Shown: positions 34,830 through 44,200 of the stretch, piece after piece
Numbering within the stretch: the first letter of the stretch is position 1
Layout: every line of letters begins with the position of its first letter
Assembly (NCBI RefSeq): GCF_902497785.1
Contig: NZ_CABVHK010000022.1
Location: forward strand, 54,002-118,001
DNA from: Pseudomonas fluorescens
Lineage (GTDB): Bacteria; Pseudomonadota; Gammaproteobacteria; Pseudomonadales; Pseudomonadaceae
Direction of reading: 5' to 3'
Length of the DNA stretch: 64,000 nt
The notes under the pieces: generated by a model
The model's input: only the letters and a program-made list of their open reading frames with translations
Database searches by the model: none
Told to the model about the DNA's origin: nothing
Translations under genes and position numbers: made by a program

Positions 34830-35154
34830 CACCCTGACCCGCCTGGCCGAGGTGCTGGAAGAGCGCAAAGGCGCCGCCGCCGACAGCTCGTATGTCGCCA
34901 GCCTGTACCACAAGGGCTTGAACAAGATTCTGGAAAAAGTCGGCGAAGAGTCGGTCGAAACCATTATCGCCGCCAAGGATGCCGCCATCAGCGGTGACTG
35001 CAGCGATGTGATCTACGAGACCGCCGACCTGTGGTTCCACAGCATGGTCATGCTCGCCCAACTGGGGCAGCATCCACAGGCTGTACTCGATGAACTGGAC
35101 CGTCGCTTCGGTCTGTCCGGACACGCCGAGAAAGCCTCGCGTCCGTCCGCCTGA
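34822..35154 (+). CDS. hisE: Phosphoribosyl-ATP pyrophosphatase
   Basis: Second step of histidine biosynthesis: PR-ATP to PR-AMP. 110 residues of the all-alpha NTP pyrophosphohydrolase fold, with KVGEESVETIIAAK (about 38-51) and DVIYETADLWFHSMVML forming the metal site. Overlaps hisI by 8 bases; 25 bases before tatA. Confidence 0.95.
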   Translation: MSDTLTRLAEVLEERKGAAADSSYVASLYHKGLNKILEKVGEESVETIIAAKDAAISGDCSDVIYETADLWFHSMVMLAQLGQHPQAVLDELDRRFGLSGHAEKASRPSA

Positions 35155-35179
35155 ACATCTATTTGAGAGGAGCAGCAAC

Positions 35180-35458
35180 ATGGGCATTTTTGACTGGAAA
35201 CACTGGGTCGTCATCCTGGTGGTTGTCGTGCTGGTGTTCGGCACCAAGAAACTGAAGAACCTCGGCACTGACGTCGGCGAGTCGATCAAGGGCTTTCGCA
35301 AAGCCATGAACGATGACGAAAAGCCGGCCGATCCGACGGTGACCCCGGCGCAACCGGTGCCACCTGTACAGCCGCAGGCTGCGCAGTCGGTGAACCCGCC
35401 GCACACCATCGACGTGCAGGCGCAAAAAGTCGAAGAGCCGATCCGCAAAGACGTGTGA
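35180..35458 (+). CDS. tatA: Sec-independent translocase subunit TatA
   Basis: Pore-forming component of the twin-arginine export system. 92 residues from the ATG at 35180, with a GAGAGGAGC ribosome site. One membrane helix (WKHWVVILVVVVLVFGTKK, about 6-24), then an amphipathic helix KLKNLGTDVGESIKGFRKAM and a Pro/Gln-rich tail. The upstream open frame to 35090 overlaps hisE and is not used. Confidence 0.96.
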   Translation: MGIFDWKHWVVILVVVVLVFGTKKLKNLGTDVGESIKGFRKAMNDDEKPADPTVTPAQPVPPVQPQAAQSVNPPHTIDVQAQKVEEPIRKDV

Positions 35459-35468
35459 GCACAGACTA

Positions 35469-35909
35469 ATGTTTGGTATCAGCTTCTCTGAACTGCTGCT
35501 CGTCGGGCTCGTCGCCTTGCTGGTGCTCGGCCCCGAGCGCCTGCCGGGTGCCGCGCGCACGGCTGGCCTGTGGGTCGGGCGTTTGAAGCGCAGCTTTAAC
35601 GCGATCAAGCAGGAAGTTGAACGTGAAATCGGTGCCGACGAGATTCGTCGGCAACTGCACAACGAGCACATTCTGTCGCTGGAGCAGGAGGCGCGGAAGA
35701 TTTTCACGCCGACTCAGCAGGAGCCGACACCGGTTCAGCCAGAGGTGCCGCCGACGATTCATGCGCCGAACGCCAACGCTGCTCCGACTGAAACGCCGAC
35801 CGCCGTCGAACCCGCGCCAGTTGTGGCGCCAGTAGCCCCCGTTGCTCCTGCCGCCGCGCCCGTAACGCCGGCGCCTCACGACACCCCTTTGCCGCCGCGA
35901 GCCCCATGA
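35469..35909 (+). CDS. tatB: Sec-independent translocase subunit TatB
   Basis: Substrate-receptor partner of TatC. 146 residues: MFGISFSELLLVGLVALLVL membrane helix with the conserved Glu8 and GPERLP hinge (21-26), amphipathic helix (to about 75), Pro/Ala/Thr-rich tail with PVVAPVAPVAPAAAP repeats. Ten bases after tatA; overlaps tatC by 4 bases. Confidence 0.96.
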   Translation: MFGISFSELLLVGLVALLVLGPERLPGAARTAGLWVGRLKRSFNAIKQEVEREIGADEIRRQLHNEHILSLEQEARKIFTPTQQEPTPVQPEVPPTIHAPNANAAPTETPTAVEPAPVVAPVAPVAPAAAPVTPAPHDTPLPPRAP

Positions 35910-36700
35910 GCGATCTCCCAGAAAACGACCAGCACATGCCGCTGGTTTCGCACCTCACCGAGTTGCGTACCCGTCTGCTGCGCTGCGTAGCGGCGATCTT
36001 CATCATCTTCGCCGGACTGTTTGCCTTCACCCAGCAGATCTACACCTTCGTCTCCACGCCGCTGCGGCAATACCTGCCAGTCGGCGCGACGATGATCGCC
36101 ACTGACGTGTCGTCGCCGTTCCTGACGCCCCTGAAGCTGACGATGATGGTGTCGCTGTTCCTGGCGATCCCGGTGATCCTGCATCAGATCTGGGGCTTCA
36201 TCGCGCCGGGCCTGTACAAGCATGAAAAACGTATCGCCGTGCCCTTGCTGGTCTCGAGCATCATGCTGTTCTATGCCGGCATGGCCTTCGCCTATTACCT
36301 GGTGTTCCCGTTGATTTTCAAATTTTTCGCCGCCGCCACCCCGGCCGGCGTGGAGATGATGACCGACATCAGTAGTTACCTCGACTTCGTCATGACGCTG
36401 TTCTTTGCCTTCGGCGTGGCGTTTGAAATACCGGTGGCCGTGGTGCTGCTGGTGTGGATCGGTGTGGTCGACGTCAAATACCTGAAGAAAATCCGCCCGT
36501 ACGTGATCATCGGCTGCTTTGTGGTCGGCATGATCCTGACCCCGCCAGACATCTTCTCGCAGACGCTGCTGGCCGTACCGATGTGGCTGTTGTTTGAAAT
36601 CGGCATCCTGTTCGGCGGCCTGATCAGCAAGCGCGGCGATCATCCGGACGACCAGCCGGTCGACGATCACAACGACCAGCCTCCAGCGACCCAGGCGTGA
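35906..36700 (+). CDS. tatC: Sec-independent translocase subunit TatC
   Basis: Six-helix inner-membrane receptor that binds twin-arginine signal peptides. 264 residues with MPLVSHLTELRTRLL at residues 11-25 (signal-binding Glu) and FLTPLKLTMMVSLFLAIPVILHQIW, TatC hallmarks. C-terminal tail is short and acidic/His-rich. Its TGA overlaps the GTG of rsmE. Confidence 0.97.
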   Translation: MSDLPENDQHMPLVSHLTELRTRLLRCVAAIFIIFAGLFAFTQQIYTFVSTPLRQYLPVGATMIATDVSSPFLTPLKLTMMVSLFLAIPVILHQIWGFIAPGLYKHEKRIAVPLLVSSIMLFYAGMAFAYYLVFPLIFKFFAAATPAGVEMMTDISSYLDFVMTLFFAFGVAFEIPVAVVLLVWIGVVDVKYLKKIRPYVIIGCFVVGMILTPPDIFSQTLLAVPMWLLFEIGILFGGLISKRGDHPDDQPVDDHNDQPPATQA

Positions 36701-37404
36701 ACCTGCTGCTCCTCGAAGAGGCCGACTTCATTGCGGTCGACCGGGTAATCCTGCGCGATCGCCGGTTGACCCACATGCAGGAAGTCCACCGCTGTGAAGT
36801 GGGTGACAGCATGCGCGTCGGGCGTATTGGCGGCCTGATGGGGCCAGCCGAAGTGCTGCGTCTTGACGCCGCTGAAGCCGAACTGCGCGTCATCCTCGAC
36901 CAACCACCGCCCGCCAAGCTGCCGCTGACTTTGCTGCTGGCCCTGCCGCGCCCCAAGATGCTGCGTCGAGTGTTTCAGACCGTGGCGGCCATGGGTGTGC
37001 CGCGCATCGTGCTGGTGAACAGCTATCGCGTCGAGAAGAGCTTTTGGCAGACTCCGTTCCTCGAACCTGAAGCCATTCGCGAGCAACTGATCCTCGGCCT
37101 CGAACAGGCCCGCGACACCGTACTGCCGGAGGTCGTCATCGAGAAGCGCTTCAAACCTTTCGTCGAAGACCGATTGCCCGCCATGACCGAAGGCACCCTC
37201 GGCTTGGTCGGCCATCCGGGCAACTATCCGTCATGCCCACGGGGTCTGGATGAACCGGTGACCCTGGCCATCGGCCCCGAAGGTGGCTGGATCCCCTACG
37301 AAATCGATCTGCTGGGCAAGGCCGGCCTGCAACCGGTGCAGCTTGGCGAGCGCATCCTGCGCGTCGAAACCGCCGTCACGGCCCTGCTCGCACGGCTCTT
37401 CTGA
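36697..37404 (+). CDS. rsmE: 16S rRNA (uracil1498-N3)-methyltransferase RsmE
   Basis: SPOUT methyltransferase acting on U1498 of 16S rRNA. 235 residues from the GTG at 36697, which overlaps the tatC stop (GTGA). PUA-like N-terminal domain with RLTHMQEVHR, trefoil-knot C-terminal domain with LAIGPEGGWIPYEID and LGERILRVETAV. Confidence 0.95.
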   Translation: MNLLLLEEADFIAVDRVILRDRRLTHMQEVHRCEVGDSMRVGRIGGLMGPAEVLRLDAAEAELRVILDQPPPAKLPLTLLLALPRPKMLRRVFQTVAAMGVPRIVLVNSYRVEKSFWQTPFLEPEAIREQLILGLEQARDTVLPEVVIEKRFKPFVEDRLPAMTEGTLGLVGHPGNYPSCPRGLDEPVTLAIGPEGGWIPYEIDLLGKAGLQPVQLGERILRVETAVTALLARLF

Positions 37405-37415
37405 ACTGTCACCTC

Positions 37416-37501
37416 CGTAGGAGCTGCCGCAGGCTGCGATCTTTTGATCTTCCCCTCCAGGATTAAAATCAAAGGATCGCAGCCTGCGGCAGCTCCTACA
37501 G
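37416..37501. repeat. REP palindrome between rsmE and the chemoreceptor
   Basis: Arms GTAGGAGCTGCCGCAGGCTG and its inverse ending GCAGCTCCTAC; the right end overlaps the -35 element of the promoter at 37497-37523. Confidence 0.9.
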
Positions 37502-37523
37502 ATTCCCGCACTCCAGCCGATAC
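37497..37523 (+). promoter_or_regulatory. Candidate sigma-28 (FliA) promoter of the chemoreceptor gene
   Basis: TACAGATT, 11 bases, GCCGATAC against TAAAGTTT-N11-GCCGATAA: 13 of 16 match with exact spacing. It lies about 42 bases before the chemoreceptor ATG, as expected for a chemotaxis gene under flagellar control. Confidence 0.65.
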
Positions 37524-37565
37524 AGTCCCCATAAAACCAACTTATGGTCCCGTGGGAGTTGCAAC

Positions 37566-39482
37566 ATGTACCGATGGCTAGCCGAGAAACTGGGGAACGT
37601 CAGCGTCAATCGCAAGCTGGGTGTCGGCTTCGGCCTGGTGTTGCTACTGACGCTGCTGATCACTTTTACCGGCTGGACCGGGTTGAGTGAAGTGACCAGT
37701 CGTGGCGATAAGCTGGGCTTCATTTCCTCTCTCGACGGCTTGACCAAAGACCTGCGCATCGCCCGCCTCGACTACGAAATGCGCCGTGGCGAGCAAGGCC
37801 CGGGCGTCGTCAACGACTTGCTCGGCCAACTCGACACCGGCCTGAAAACCGCGCGCACGCTGATCGAACAACCCGCCGACGCGGCCATGATCGACCAGCA
37901 ACTGGCCGCAGTCAGCGAATACAAACAAGCCTTCGCCACCATGATTCAGGCCGGCGCCAACCGCGAAGATGCCCGCAGCAAACTCGGCGCCAATGCCGAT
38001 AACGCCGTGGCGAAAGTGACTGACGTCGAGAAAACCCTGCAGCAAGGCGACAGCGTTGCCGATTTCAACAGCGTGGTCGAAGTCAGTAAACTTCTTCAAC
38101 AAGCCCGCTATCAGGTGCGCGGATACACCTACAGTGGCAAGGCCGATGCCGAACAACCGGCGCTGGACGCGATCACCAATGCCCTGAACACCCTTGAAAG
38201 CCTACCGGCAAAACTACCGCAAGAGCACACGGCCAATCTGCAACAGGCCAGCGAATCGCTGAAAGCCTATCGGGCAGCGGTGAGCCAGTTCCGAGACTCA
38301 CAGATTGCCACCGCCGCCGCCCTGAAACACATGGCCGCCCAAGGCAACATCCTGCTCGACGTCAGCAAAAAGCTCACCACCTCGCAAACCATTGTGCGCG
38401 ACACCGATGCCGCGCACGCCAAGAATATGCTGCTGCTCGCTACCGTACTGGCGTTGGTGTTTGGCGTGTTCGCGGCGTGGGCCATCACCCGCCAGATCGT
38501 CATTCCGTTGAGCCAGACGTTGAAAGTCGCCGAGCGCATCGCCGCCGGCGACCTGACGCAAAACCTCGTTTCGCAGCGTCAGGACGAACTCGGTCAGCTC
38601 CAGCGCGCCATGCAGAGCATGACGCTGGGCCTGCGTGAGTTGATCGGCGGGATCAGCGAAGGCGTCACGCAAATTGCCAGCGCCGCCGAAGAGTTGTCGG
38701 CCGTCACCGAGCAGACCAGCGCCGGGGTCAACAGCCAGAAGGTCGAGACTGACCAGGTGGCGACCGCCATGAACGAAATGACCGCCACCGTGCAGGAAGT
38801 CGCGCGCAACGCCGAGGAAGCCTCCGAAGCGGCTGTCGCTGCCGATCAACAAGCCCGCGAGGGTGACAAAGTGGTCGGCGAAGCCATCGCCCAGATCGAG
38901 CGCCTGGCCCTCGAAGTCGGGAATTCCACCGAGGCCATGGCCCATCTCAAACGCGAGAGCGACAAGATCGGCAGCGTCCTCGACGTGATCAAATCCGTGG
39001 CCCAGCAAACCAACCTGCTGGCCCTTAACGCGGCCATTGAAGCCGCTCGTGCCGGTGAAGCCGGACGCGGTTTTGCAGTGGTGGCCGATGAAGTGCGCAG
39101 CCTGGCCCAGCGCACTCAGAAGTCCACAGAGGAAATCGAAGAGTTGATCGTCGGCCTGCAAACCGGCACCCAGCAAGTCGCGACCATCATGGACAACAGC
39201 CGCAGCCTGACCGACAGCAGCGTCGAACTGACGCGCCGCGCTGGCGGCTCACTGGAAAGCATCACCCGCACCGTGTCGGCAATTCAGTCGATGAACCAGC
39301 AGATCGCTGCGGCGGCCGAACAGCAAAGCGCCGTGGCTGAAGAAATCAACCGCAGCGTACTGAACGTGCGCGATGTATCCGAGCAGACCTCGGCAGCGAG
39401 TGAAGAGACTGCGGCGTCCAGCGTTGAGCTGGCGCGGTTGGGGACGCATTTGCAGATGCTGGTGGGGCGGTTCAAGGTTTGA
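37566..39482 (+). CDS. Methyl-accepting chemotaxis protein with HBM-type sensor
   Basis: 638 residues. TM1 about 18-40, a long all-helical periplasmic domain (about 45-280) of helical bimodular (HBM) type without Cache or PAS motifs, TM2 about 286-307, HAMP, and a cytoplasmic signalling domain whose hairpin tip QQTNLLALNAAIEAARAGEA lies near 480-500. No CheR/CheB pentapeptide at the C-terminus. Corresponds by position to PAO1 PA5072, reported to bind alpha-ketoglutarate (McpK); related McpS binds TCA-cycle acids. The ligand here is not shown by the sequence. Single gene with a sigma-28-type promoter. Confidence 0.9.
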   Translation: MYRWLAEKLGNVSVNRKLGVGFGLVLLLTLLITFTGWTGLSEVTSRGDKLGFISSLDGLTKDLRIARLDYEMRRGEQGPGVVNDLLGQLDTGLKTARTLIEQPADAAMIDQQLAAVSEYKQAFATMIQAGANREDARSKLGANADNAVAKVTDVEKTLQQGDSVADFNSVVEVSKLLQQARYQVRGYTYSGKADAEQPALDAITNALNTLESLPAKLPQEHTANLQQASESLKAYRAAVSQFRDSQIATAAALKHMAAQGNILLDVSKKLTTSQTIVRDTDAAHAKNMLLLATVLALVFGVFAAWAITRQIVIPLSQTLKVAERIAAGDLTQNLVSQRQDELGQLQRAMQSMTLGLRELIGGISEGVTQIASAAEELSAVTEQTSAGVNSQKVETDQVATAMNEMTATVQEVARNAEEASEAAVAADQQAREGDKVVGEAIAQIERLALEVGNSTEAMAHLKRESDKIGSVLDVIKSVAQQTNLLALNAAIEAARAGEAGRGFAVVADEVRSLAQRTQKSTEEIEELIVGLQTGTQQVATIMDNSRSLTDSSVELTRRAGGSLESITRTVSAIQSMNQQIAAAAEQQSAVAEEINRSVLNVRDVSEQTSAASEETAASSVELARLGTHLQMLVGRFKV

Positions 39483-39523
39483 GGTGATGCGAGTGCTTCA
39501 GTCCACACTGGACTGAGGTGATG

Positions 39524-39552
39524 CCTTCGCGGGCAAGCCCGCTCCCACAGGG
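39524..39552. repeat. Lone REP arm after the chemoreceptor
   Basis: CTTCGCGGGCAAGCCCGCTC and the following CCACAGGG; only CGCGAAGGG near 39594-39602 remains of a partner arm. Together with the repeat at 39739-39803 it occupies most of the 331-base gap 39483-39813; I see no gene there. Confidence 0.75.
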
Positions 39553-39738
39553 TTAAGCGGTGTTCATGCAATTTGTGCAACACCGGCCATCACCGCGAAG
39601 GGCCCATTGCGTTTATGCGGCGCGCAAACGATGGCTCTCCTGAGGAAACGCACCGCTGCGGACAAAAAATATCCGGGCGCACCCATTCGGGGACGGATGC
39701 TGACGCACTCGCTCGTTTGCACAAGGGGTAGAAACAAA

Positions 39739-39803
39739 GAATCGCAGCCTCCGGCAGCTCCTACGCGGTGTATATCCGTAGGAGCTGCCGAAGGCTGCGA
39801 TCT
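39739..39803. repeat. REP palindrome after opgH
   Basis: Arms GAATCGCAGCCTCCGGCAGC and its inverse ending GGCTGCGATC; begins 11 bases beyond the opgH stop on the minus strand and may serve as its 3' end. Confidence 0.85.
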
Positions 39804-39813
39804 TTTTGGCTTT

Positions 39814-42384
39814 TTAGGCCAGTTGCGGCTGTGCGCTCAGCGGCTTGAGCGGTAGCAACGGCGCATGCGGATCGGCCTTCACCGATTGGCGCCACGCTTG
39901 CAGCCACTCGGGGTGGCCGTCGTTCCAGATCTGCTCATGCAGGCGAGCCAGTGCTACCGGGTCGCTCAGCAATTGCACACGCTCATTGTTGCTCAAGCCA
40001 TCCGGCCCGACTTTCAACGCGTGGCGAACCCGTTCGATCCTCAGCCATTCGATCGGCTCGGCCTCACGGTGACGCGATGTCGCCAGCGAACACGCCAGGG
40101 CGTTCTGCTGAGGATCGACCACCGCGCGGACGAAGCCGTCATTCAATGCGTGATAGCGGTTTTCGTGGGTGTACTGGTCGGTTGCGACCAGCGCCTGTGG
40201 AGGATTGTATTCCTCGGGAATCAGGAACAGGCTTTCGTCACGGGACTTCAGGCCCAGGCCGACACGACTGGAAATCACCGACACCGGAATCGACAGCATC
40301 AGCGAACCGACGATCGGCACCAGCCACCAGAGGAAGCTCGGGTTCAGCCAGATTACCAGCAGGGCCCAGAAGAAGCCCAGCAAGGTTTGCGGACCGTGGC
40401 GCTTGACCGCTTCGCTCCATGGCGTGGAGTCGTCGTCACGTTGTGGCGAATTCCAGGTCGCCGCCCAGCCCAGAAACGCGGCGAGCACGAAACGGGTGTG
40501 GAAGATCATCCGCACCGGGGCCAGCAACATCGAAAACAGCATCTCCAGCAGCATCGACAGAGTCACCTTGAACTTGCCACCGAACTCTTTCGCGCCCTTG
40601 GCCCAGATCAGGATGATGCTCAACAGTTTCGGCAGGAACAGCAGCACGACGGTGGTCGAGAACAGTGCGACCGCTTTGTCCGGGTGCCATTGCGGCCACA
40701 GCGGATAGAGCTGACGCGGTTCCATGAAGTACTGCGGCTCCATCAACGTGTTGACCGCCAGCAGCGCCGTCGACAGCACGAGGAAGAAGAACCACAACGG
40801 CGCCGACAGGTACGACATCACGCCCGTGAGGAACACCGCACGGTGAACCGGGTGCATGCCTTTGACGAGGAACAGGCGGAAGTTCATCAGGTTGCCGTGG
40901 CACCAGCGACGGTCACGCTTGAGTTCGTCCAGCAGGTTTGGCGGCAATTCTTCGTAGCTGCCCGGCAAATCGTAGGCAATCCACACGCCCCAGCCGGCAC
41001 GGCGCATCAGCGCGGCTTCGACGAAGTCGTGGGACAGAATTGCACCGGCAAACGCGCCTTTACCGGGCAACGGCGCCAGGGCGCAGTGCTCGATGAACGG
41101 CTTCATGCGGATGATTGCGTTGTGACCCCAGTAATGGGATTCACCCAACTGCCAAAAGTGCAGGCCGGCGGTGAACAGCGGCCCGTAGACCCGGGTCGCG
41201 AACTGCTGCATGCGCGCATACAGCGTGTCCATGCCCGAGGCACGAGGCGCGGTCTGAATGATCCCGGCGTCCGGCGTCGCTTCCATCAAACGCACCAGAC
41301 TGGTCAGGCACTCGCCGCTCATGACCGAGTCGGCGTCGAGCACGACCATGTATTTGTAGTCACCGCCCCAGCGACGGCAGAAGTCGTCGAGGTTGCCGCT
41401 TTTGCGTTTTACCCGGCGACGGCGACGGCGATAGAAGATCTTGCCAAAGCCCTTGGCTTCGCGGCAAACCTCCAGCCAGGCCTGCTGCTCGGCCACACAG
41501 ATATCAGCGTCGTTACTGTCGCTGAGCACGAAGAAGTCGAAGCGATCCAGGTCACCCGTGGCCGCCACCGACTCGAACGTCGCGCGCAAACCGGCGAACA
41601 CCCGCGGCACGTCTTCGTTGCAGATCGGCATCACCAGCGCGGTGCGCGCCTCTTTGGCAATCGGCTCGTTGCCGGCACTTTTACCGGAGATACGGTATTT
41701 ATCGTGGCCGGTGAGTAACTCGAGGAAGCCCATCAGTGCGGTCCAGAAACCGGCGGACACCCAGCAGAACAGAATCCCGAACAGAATCAGGATGCTGGTT
41801 TGCAGCGCATACGGCAGGACTTGCGTGACGGTTTGCAGGATCGGTTGATGCAGGACTTCGTTGAGGTCGACGAACGACCAGCCCTGGTACGGCATGATGC
41901 CTTTCATGTACCAGCCGGCGACGATGGTCTGGCCGAGCATCAACACCAACAGAATGTAACGGCGGATCGAACCGACGGTGCGCCAGCGAGCCGCGGGCAA
42001 CACGTTCTCGTCCTTCGGCGGGGCCGGCGGATTGGTGCGTCCGGTCAGACGCCGCCAGCCACGCACCAGAATGTTGGTGCGCCACGGCTCCGGTACGACT
42101 TTGGTCCGGCGGATCGGCGGGGTGGCCTTGAGGCAAACCCGACCGCTGGCGTCGAGCACCAGCATTTCCGCTTCTTCCAGCTCTTCAGCGGTGTTCAGGG
42201 TCAAGCGGCGGCCCACCGAGGCTTGGGCAGCCTCGGTCGGTGCGTCAAACGTCGAAGACGATAGACGCTGGTGCAACTCACTGAAAGACTGGCAGCCCGC
42301 GAGTTCCGCGCGCTGCTCGTCGGTCATGGGTAGATGCGCCAGATACTCGGCAAGCGTCTCCGGCTGTACTTGAGAATTACTCAT
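39814..42384 (-). CDS. opgH: Osmoregulated periplasmic glucan glucosyltransferase OpgH (MdoH)
   Basis: Inner-membrane GT2 glucosyltransferase that makes the beta-1,2 backbone of osmoregulated periplasmic glucans from UDP-glucose. 856 residues: cytoplasmic N-tail, two membrane helices (about 145-240), a large catalytic loop with MVVLDADSVMSGECL, IIQTAPRASG and the RDRRWCHGNLMN acceptor motif, then five or six C-terminal helices. Overlaps opgG by 8 bases. Confidence 0.96.
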   Translation of the reverse strand: MSNSQVQPETLAEYLAHLPMTDEQRAELAGCQSFSELHQRLSSSTFDAPTEAAQASVGRRLTLNTAEELEEAEMLVLDASGRVCLKATPPIRRTKVVPEPWRTNILVRGWRRLTGRTNPPAPPKDENVLPAARWRTVGSIRRYILLVLMLGQTIVAGWYMKGIMPYQGWSFVDLNEVLHQPILQTVTQVLPYALQTSILILFGILFCWVSAGFWTALMGFLELLTGHDKYRISGKSAGNEPIAKEARTALVMPICNEDVPRVFAGLRATFESVAATGDLDRFDFFVLSDSNDADICVAEQQAWLEVCREAKGFGKIFYRRRRRRVKRKSGNLDDFCRRWGGDYKYMVVLDADSVMSGECLTSLVRLMEATPDAGIIQTAPRASGMDTLYARMQQFATRVYGPLFTAGLHFWQLGESHYWGHNAIIRMKPFIEHCALAPLPGKGAFAGAILSHDFVEAALMRRAGWGVWIAYDLPGSYEELPPNLLDELKRDRRWCHGNLMNFRLFLVKGMHPVHRAVFLTGVMSYLSAPLWFFFLVLSTALLAVNTLMEPQYFMEPRQLYPLWPQWHPDKAVALFSTTVVLLFLPKLLSIILIWAKGAKEFGGKFKVTLSMLLEMLFSMLLAPVRMIFHTRFVLAAFLGWAATWNSPQRDDDSTPWSEAVKRHGPQTLLGFFWALLVIWLNPSFLWWLVPIVGSLMLSIPVSVISSRVGLGLKSRDESLFLIPEEYNPPQALVATDQYTHENRYHALNDGFVRAVVDPQQNALACSLATSRHREAEPIEWLRIERVRHALKVGPDGLSNNERVQLLSDPVALARLHEQIWNDGHPEWLQAWRQSVKADPHAPLLPLKPLSAQPQLA

Positions 42385-44200
42385 CGGCAGGCAACTGATA
42401 GCTCCAGGTCTCGGTCAGGACTTGTTCAGTCGGTGCCGATTCCGGTGTGGCTGGGGCCGCGTCGGCAGCGGCTGGCTGCTTGGCGTCTTTGTTGTCCTTG
42501 TCCTTGGTCTCTACGACTGGCTTGGCTTCGGCCTGCTTGGCCTCCGCTTGCTTGGCCTCGGCTTGCTTGGCTTCTTCCTTCGCTTGCTGCTTGGCAGCCA
42601 CCTTGTCGGCCTTGGCAACAGAAGAATTGGACACCGGCAACGACGACTTGGCCAGGTCCTCAGGGACGATGTTCTGCACCAGTGCTGCGCGCATTTCGGT
42701 CGGCTTGCCCGCGTCCTTGATTTTCATCCGCAGGGTCAGGCGCCAGCCCTTGGTTTCAGGGTTGTAGCGCACGCTGTTCTCGACCAGCTCGGCGTTATCG
42801 CCAACGCTGACCTGACTGCGAACGTCTGCGGTTTCCGGCAACGCCGCCAGGGACGGGCCTTCGAAGTCCACCAGATAGGCAACGCTGCCGTCCGGCTGAC
42901 GGATCAGATTGGACTGTTTGACGTCACCTGTGGAACGCAAGGTCTGCTGAACCCAGGCGCTGTCAGGCGAGTGCAGCGACGCTTCGTCGATGGTCCAGTG
43001 CAGGCGATAAGCGACGTCGAGCGGCTGGCCAGGCTCCGGCAGTTTTTCCGGGCTCCAGAACGCAACGATGTTGTCATTGGTTTCGTCGGCGGTCGGAATT
43101 TCGACCAGGTCGACCGATCCCTTGCCCCAATCGCCTTTTGGCTCGATCCAGGCACTTGGGCGTTTGTCGTAGCGGTCATCGAGGTCTTCGTAGTGGCTGA
43201 AGTCACGGCCACGTTGCAGCAAGCCGAAACCGCGCGGGTTCTCGACCGAGAAGTTGCTCACCGACAGGTGTTTCGGGTTGTTCAGCGGACGCCAGATCCA
43301 CTCGCCGTTGCCGGCATGGATCGACAGACCGCTGGAGTCATGCAGTTCGCGACGGTAGTTCAGCACTTTCGAAGGCTGGTTCGCGCCGAACAGGAACATG
43401 CTGGTCAGCGGCGCTACACCGAGCTTGGTGACCTTGTCACGCAGGAACATCTGCGCCTTGACGTCAACAATGGTGTCGCTGCCCGGACGCAGGGTCAGGC
43501 GGTACGCACCGGTGGCGCGTGGCGAATCCAGCAGCGCGAAGATCACCAGGTGCTTGTCGCCCGGTCTCGGCTGTTCAATCCAGAACTCGGTGAAGCGCGG
43601 GAATTCTTCGCCGGACGGCAGCGCGGTATCGATGGCCATGCCGCGAGCGGACAAGCCATAGGTGTGACCCTTGCCGACAACGCGGAAATAACTCGCGCCG
43701 AGCATGGTCATGATTTCGTCTTGCTTGTCGGCCTTGTTGATCGGATACAGCACACGGAAACCGGCGTAACCCAGTTGTTCGGTGGCTTTCGGATCGAACT
43801 TGACGTCGCCGAAATCGAAACGACTCGGGTCGTATTTGATCTCTTCGACGGTGTTGGCCGTGATTTCGTTGATTTTCACCGGCGTATCGAAATGCATACC
43901 CTGGTGATAGAACGACAGCTTGAATGGGGTTTTCTGATCAGCCCATTCCGCTTTTTCGGTGCGGAAGCGAATTTTCTGATAGTCCGCGAATTTCATTTCG
44001 CGGAATTCGTTCGGCAGGTTACTGCGCGGGGCTTCGTATTTCTGCCCGGCCAGCTCTTTCGCCTTGGCCGACACGTCATCCAGACTGAATGCCCAAAGTT
44101 GGCCGGCGCTGAGCAGGCACAGCAGGGCAGAGCCCGCTACCAGAGCGCTTCGTAACCGTTTGGCAGACAATTTTGGTGCAACACAGGGACTAACAATCAC
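42377..44200 (-). CDS. opgG: Periplasmic glucan biosynthesis protein OpgG (MdoG)
   Basis: Periplasmic partner of OpgH that acts on the growing glucan. 607 residues from the GTG at 44200 (MIVSPCVAPKLSAKRLRSAL), preceded by GAGGG; this is the start I know for pseudomonads. An ATG at 44227 gives a poorer N-terminus. Signal peptide to about residue 37 (…SAGQLWA), then the MdoG beta-sandwich domains (FSLDDVSAKAKELAGQKYEAP…). The C-terminal 90 residues are an unusual extension of AKQAEAK repeats rich in Lys/Glu/Ala. First gene of opgGH. Confidence 0.95.
   Translation of the reverse strand: MIVSPCVAPKLSAKRLRSALVAGSALLCLLSAGQLWAFSLDDVSAKAKELAGQKYEAPRSNLPNEFREMKFADYQKIRFRTEKAEWADQKTPFKLSFYHQGMHFDTPVKINEITANTVEEIKYDPSRFDFGDVKFDPKATEQLGYAGFRVLYPINKADKQDEIMTMLGASYFRVVGKGHTYGLSARGMAIDTALPSGEEFPRFTEFWIEQPRPGDKHLVIFALLDSPRATGAYRLTLRPGSDTIVDVKAQMFLRDKVTKLGVAPLTSMFLFGANQPSKVLNYRRELHDSSGLSIHAGNGEWIWRPLNNPKHLSVSNFSVENPRGFGLLQRGRDFSHYEDLDDRYDKRPSAWIEPKGDWGKGSVDLVEIPTADETNDNIVAFWSPEKLPEPGQPLDVAYRLHWTIDEASLHSPDSAWVQQTLRSTGDVKQSNLIRQPDGSVAYLVDFEGPSLAALPETADVRSQVSVGDNAELVENSVRYNPETKGWRLTLRMKIKDAGKPTEMRAALVQNIVPEDLAKSSLPVSNSSVAKADKVAAKQQAKEEAKQAEAKQAEAKQAEAKPVVETKDKDNKDAKQPAAADAAPATPESAPTEQVLTETWSYQLPADE

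Noticed and set aside
39607..39855. 82-codon frame in the gap before opgH
   Set aside because: Runs through a REP and into opgH on the other strand; no ribosome site or family.
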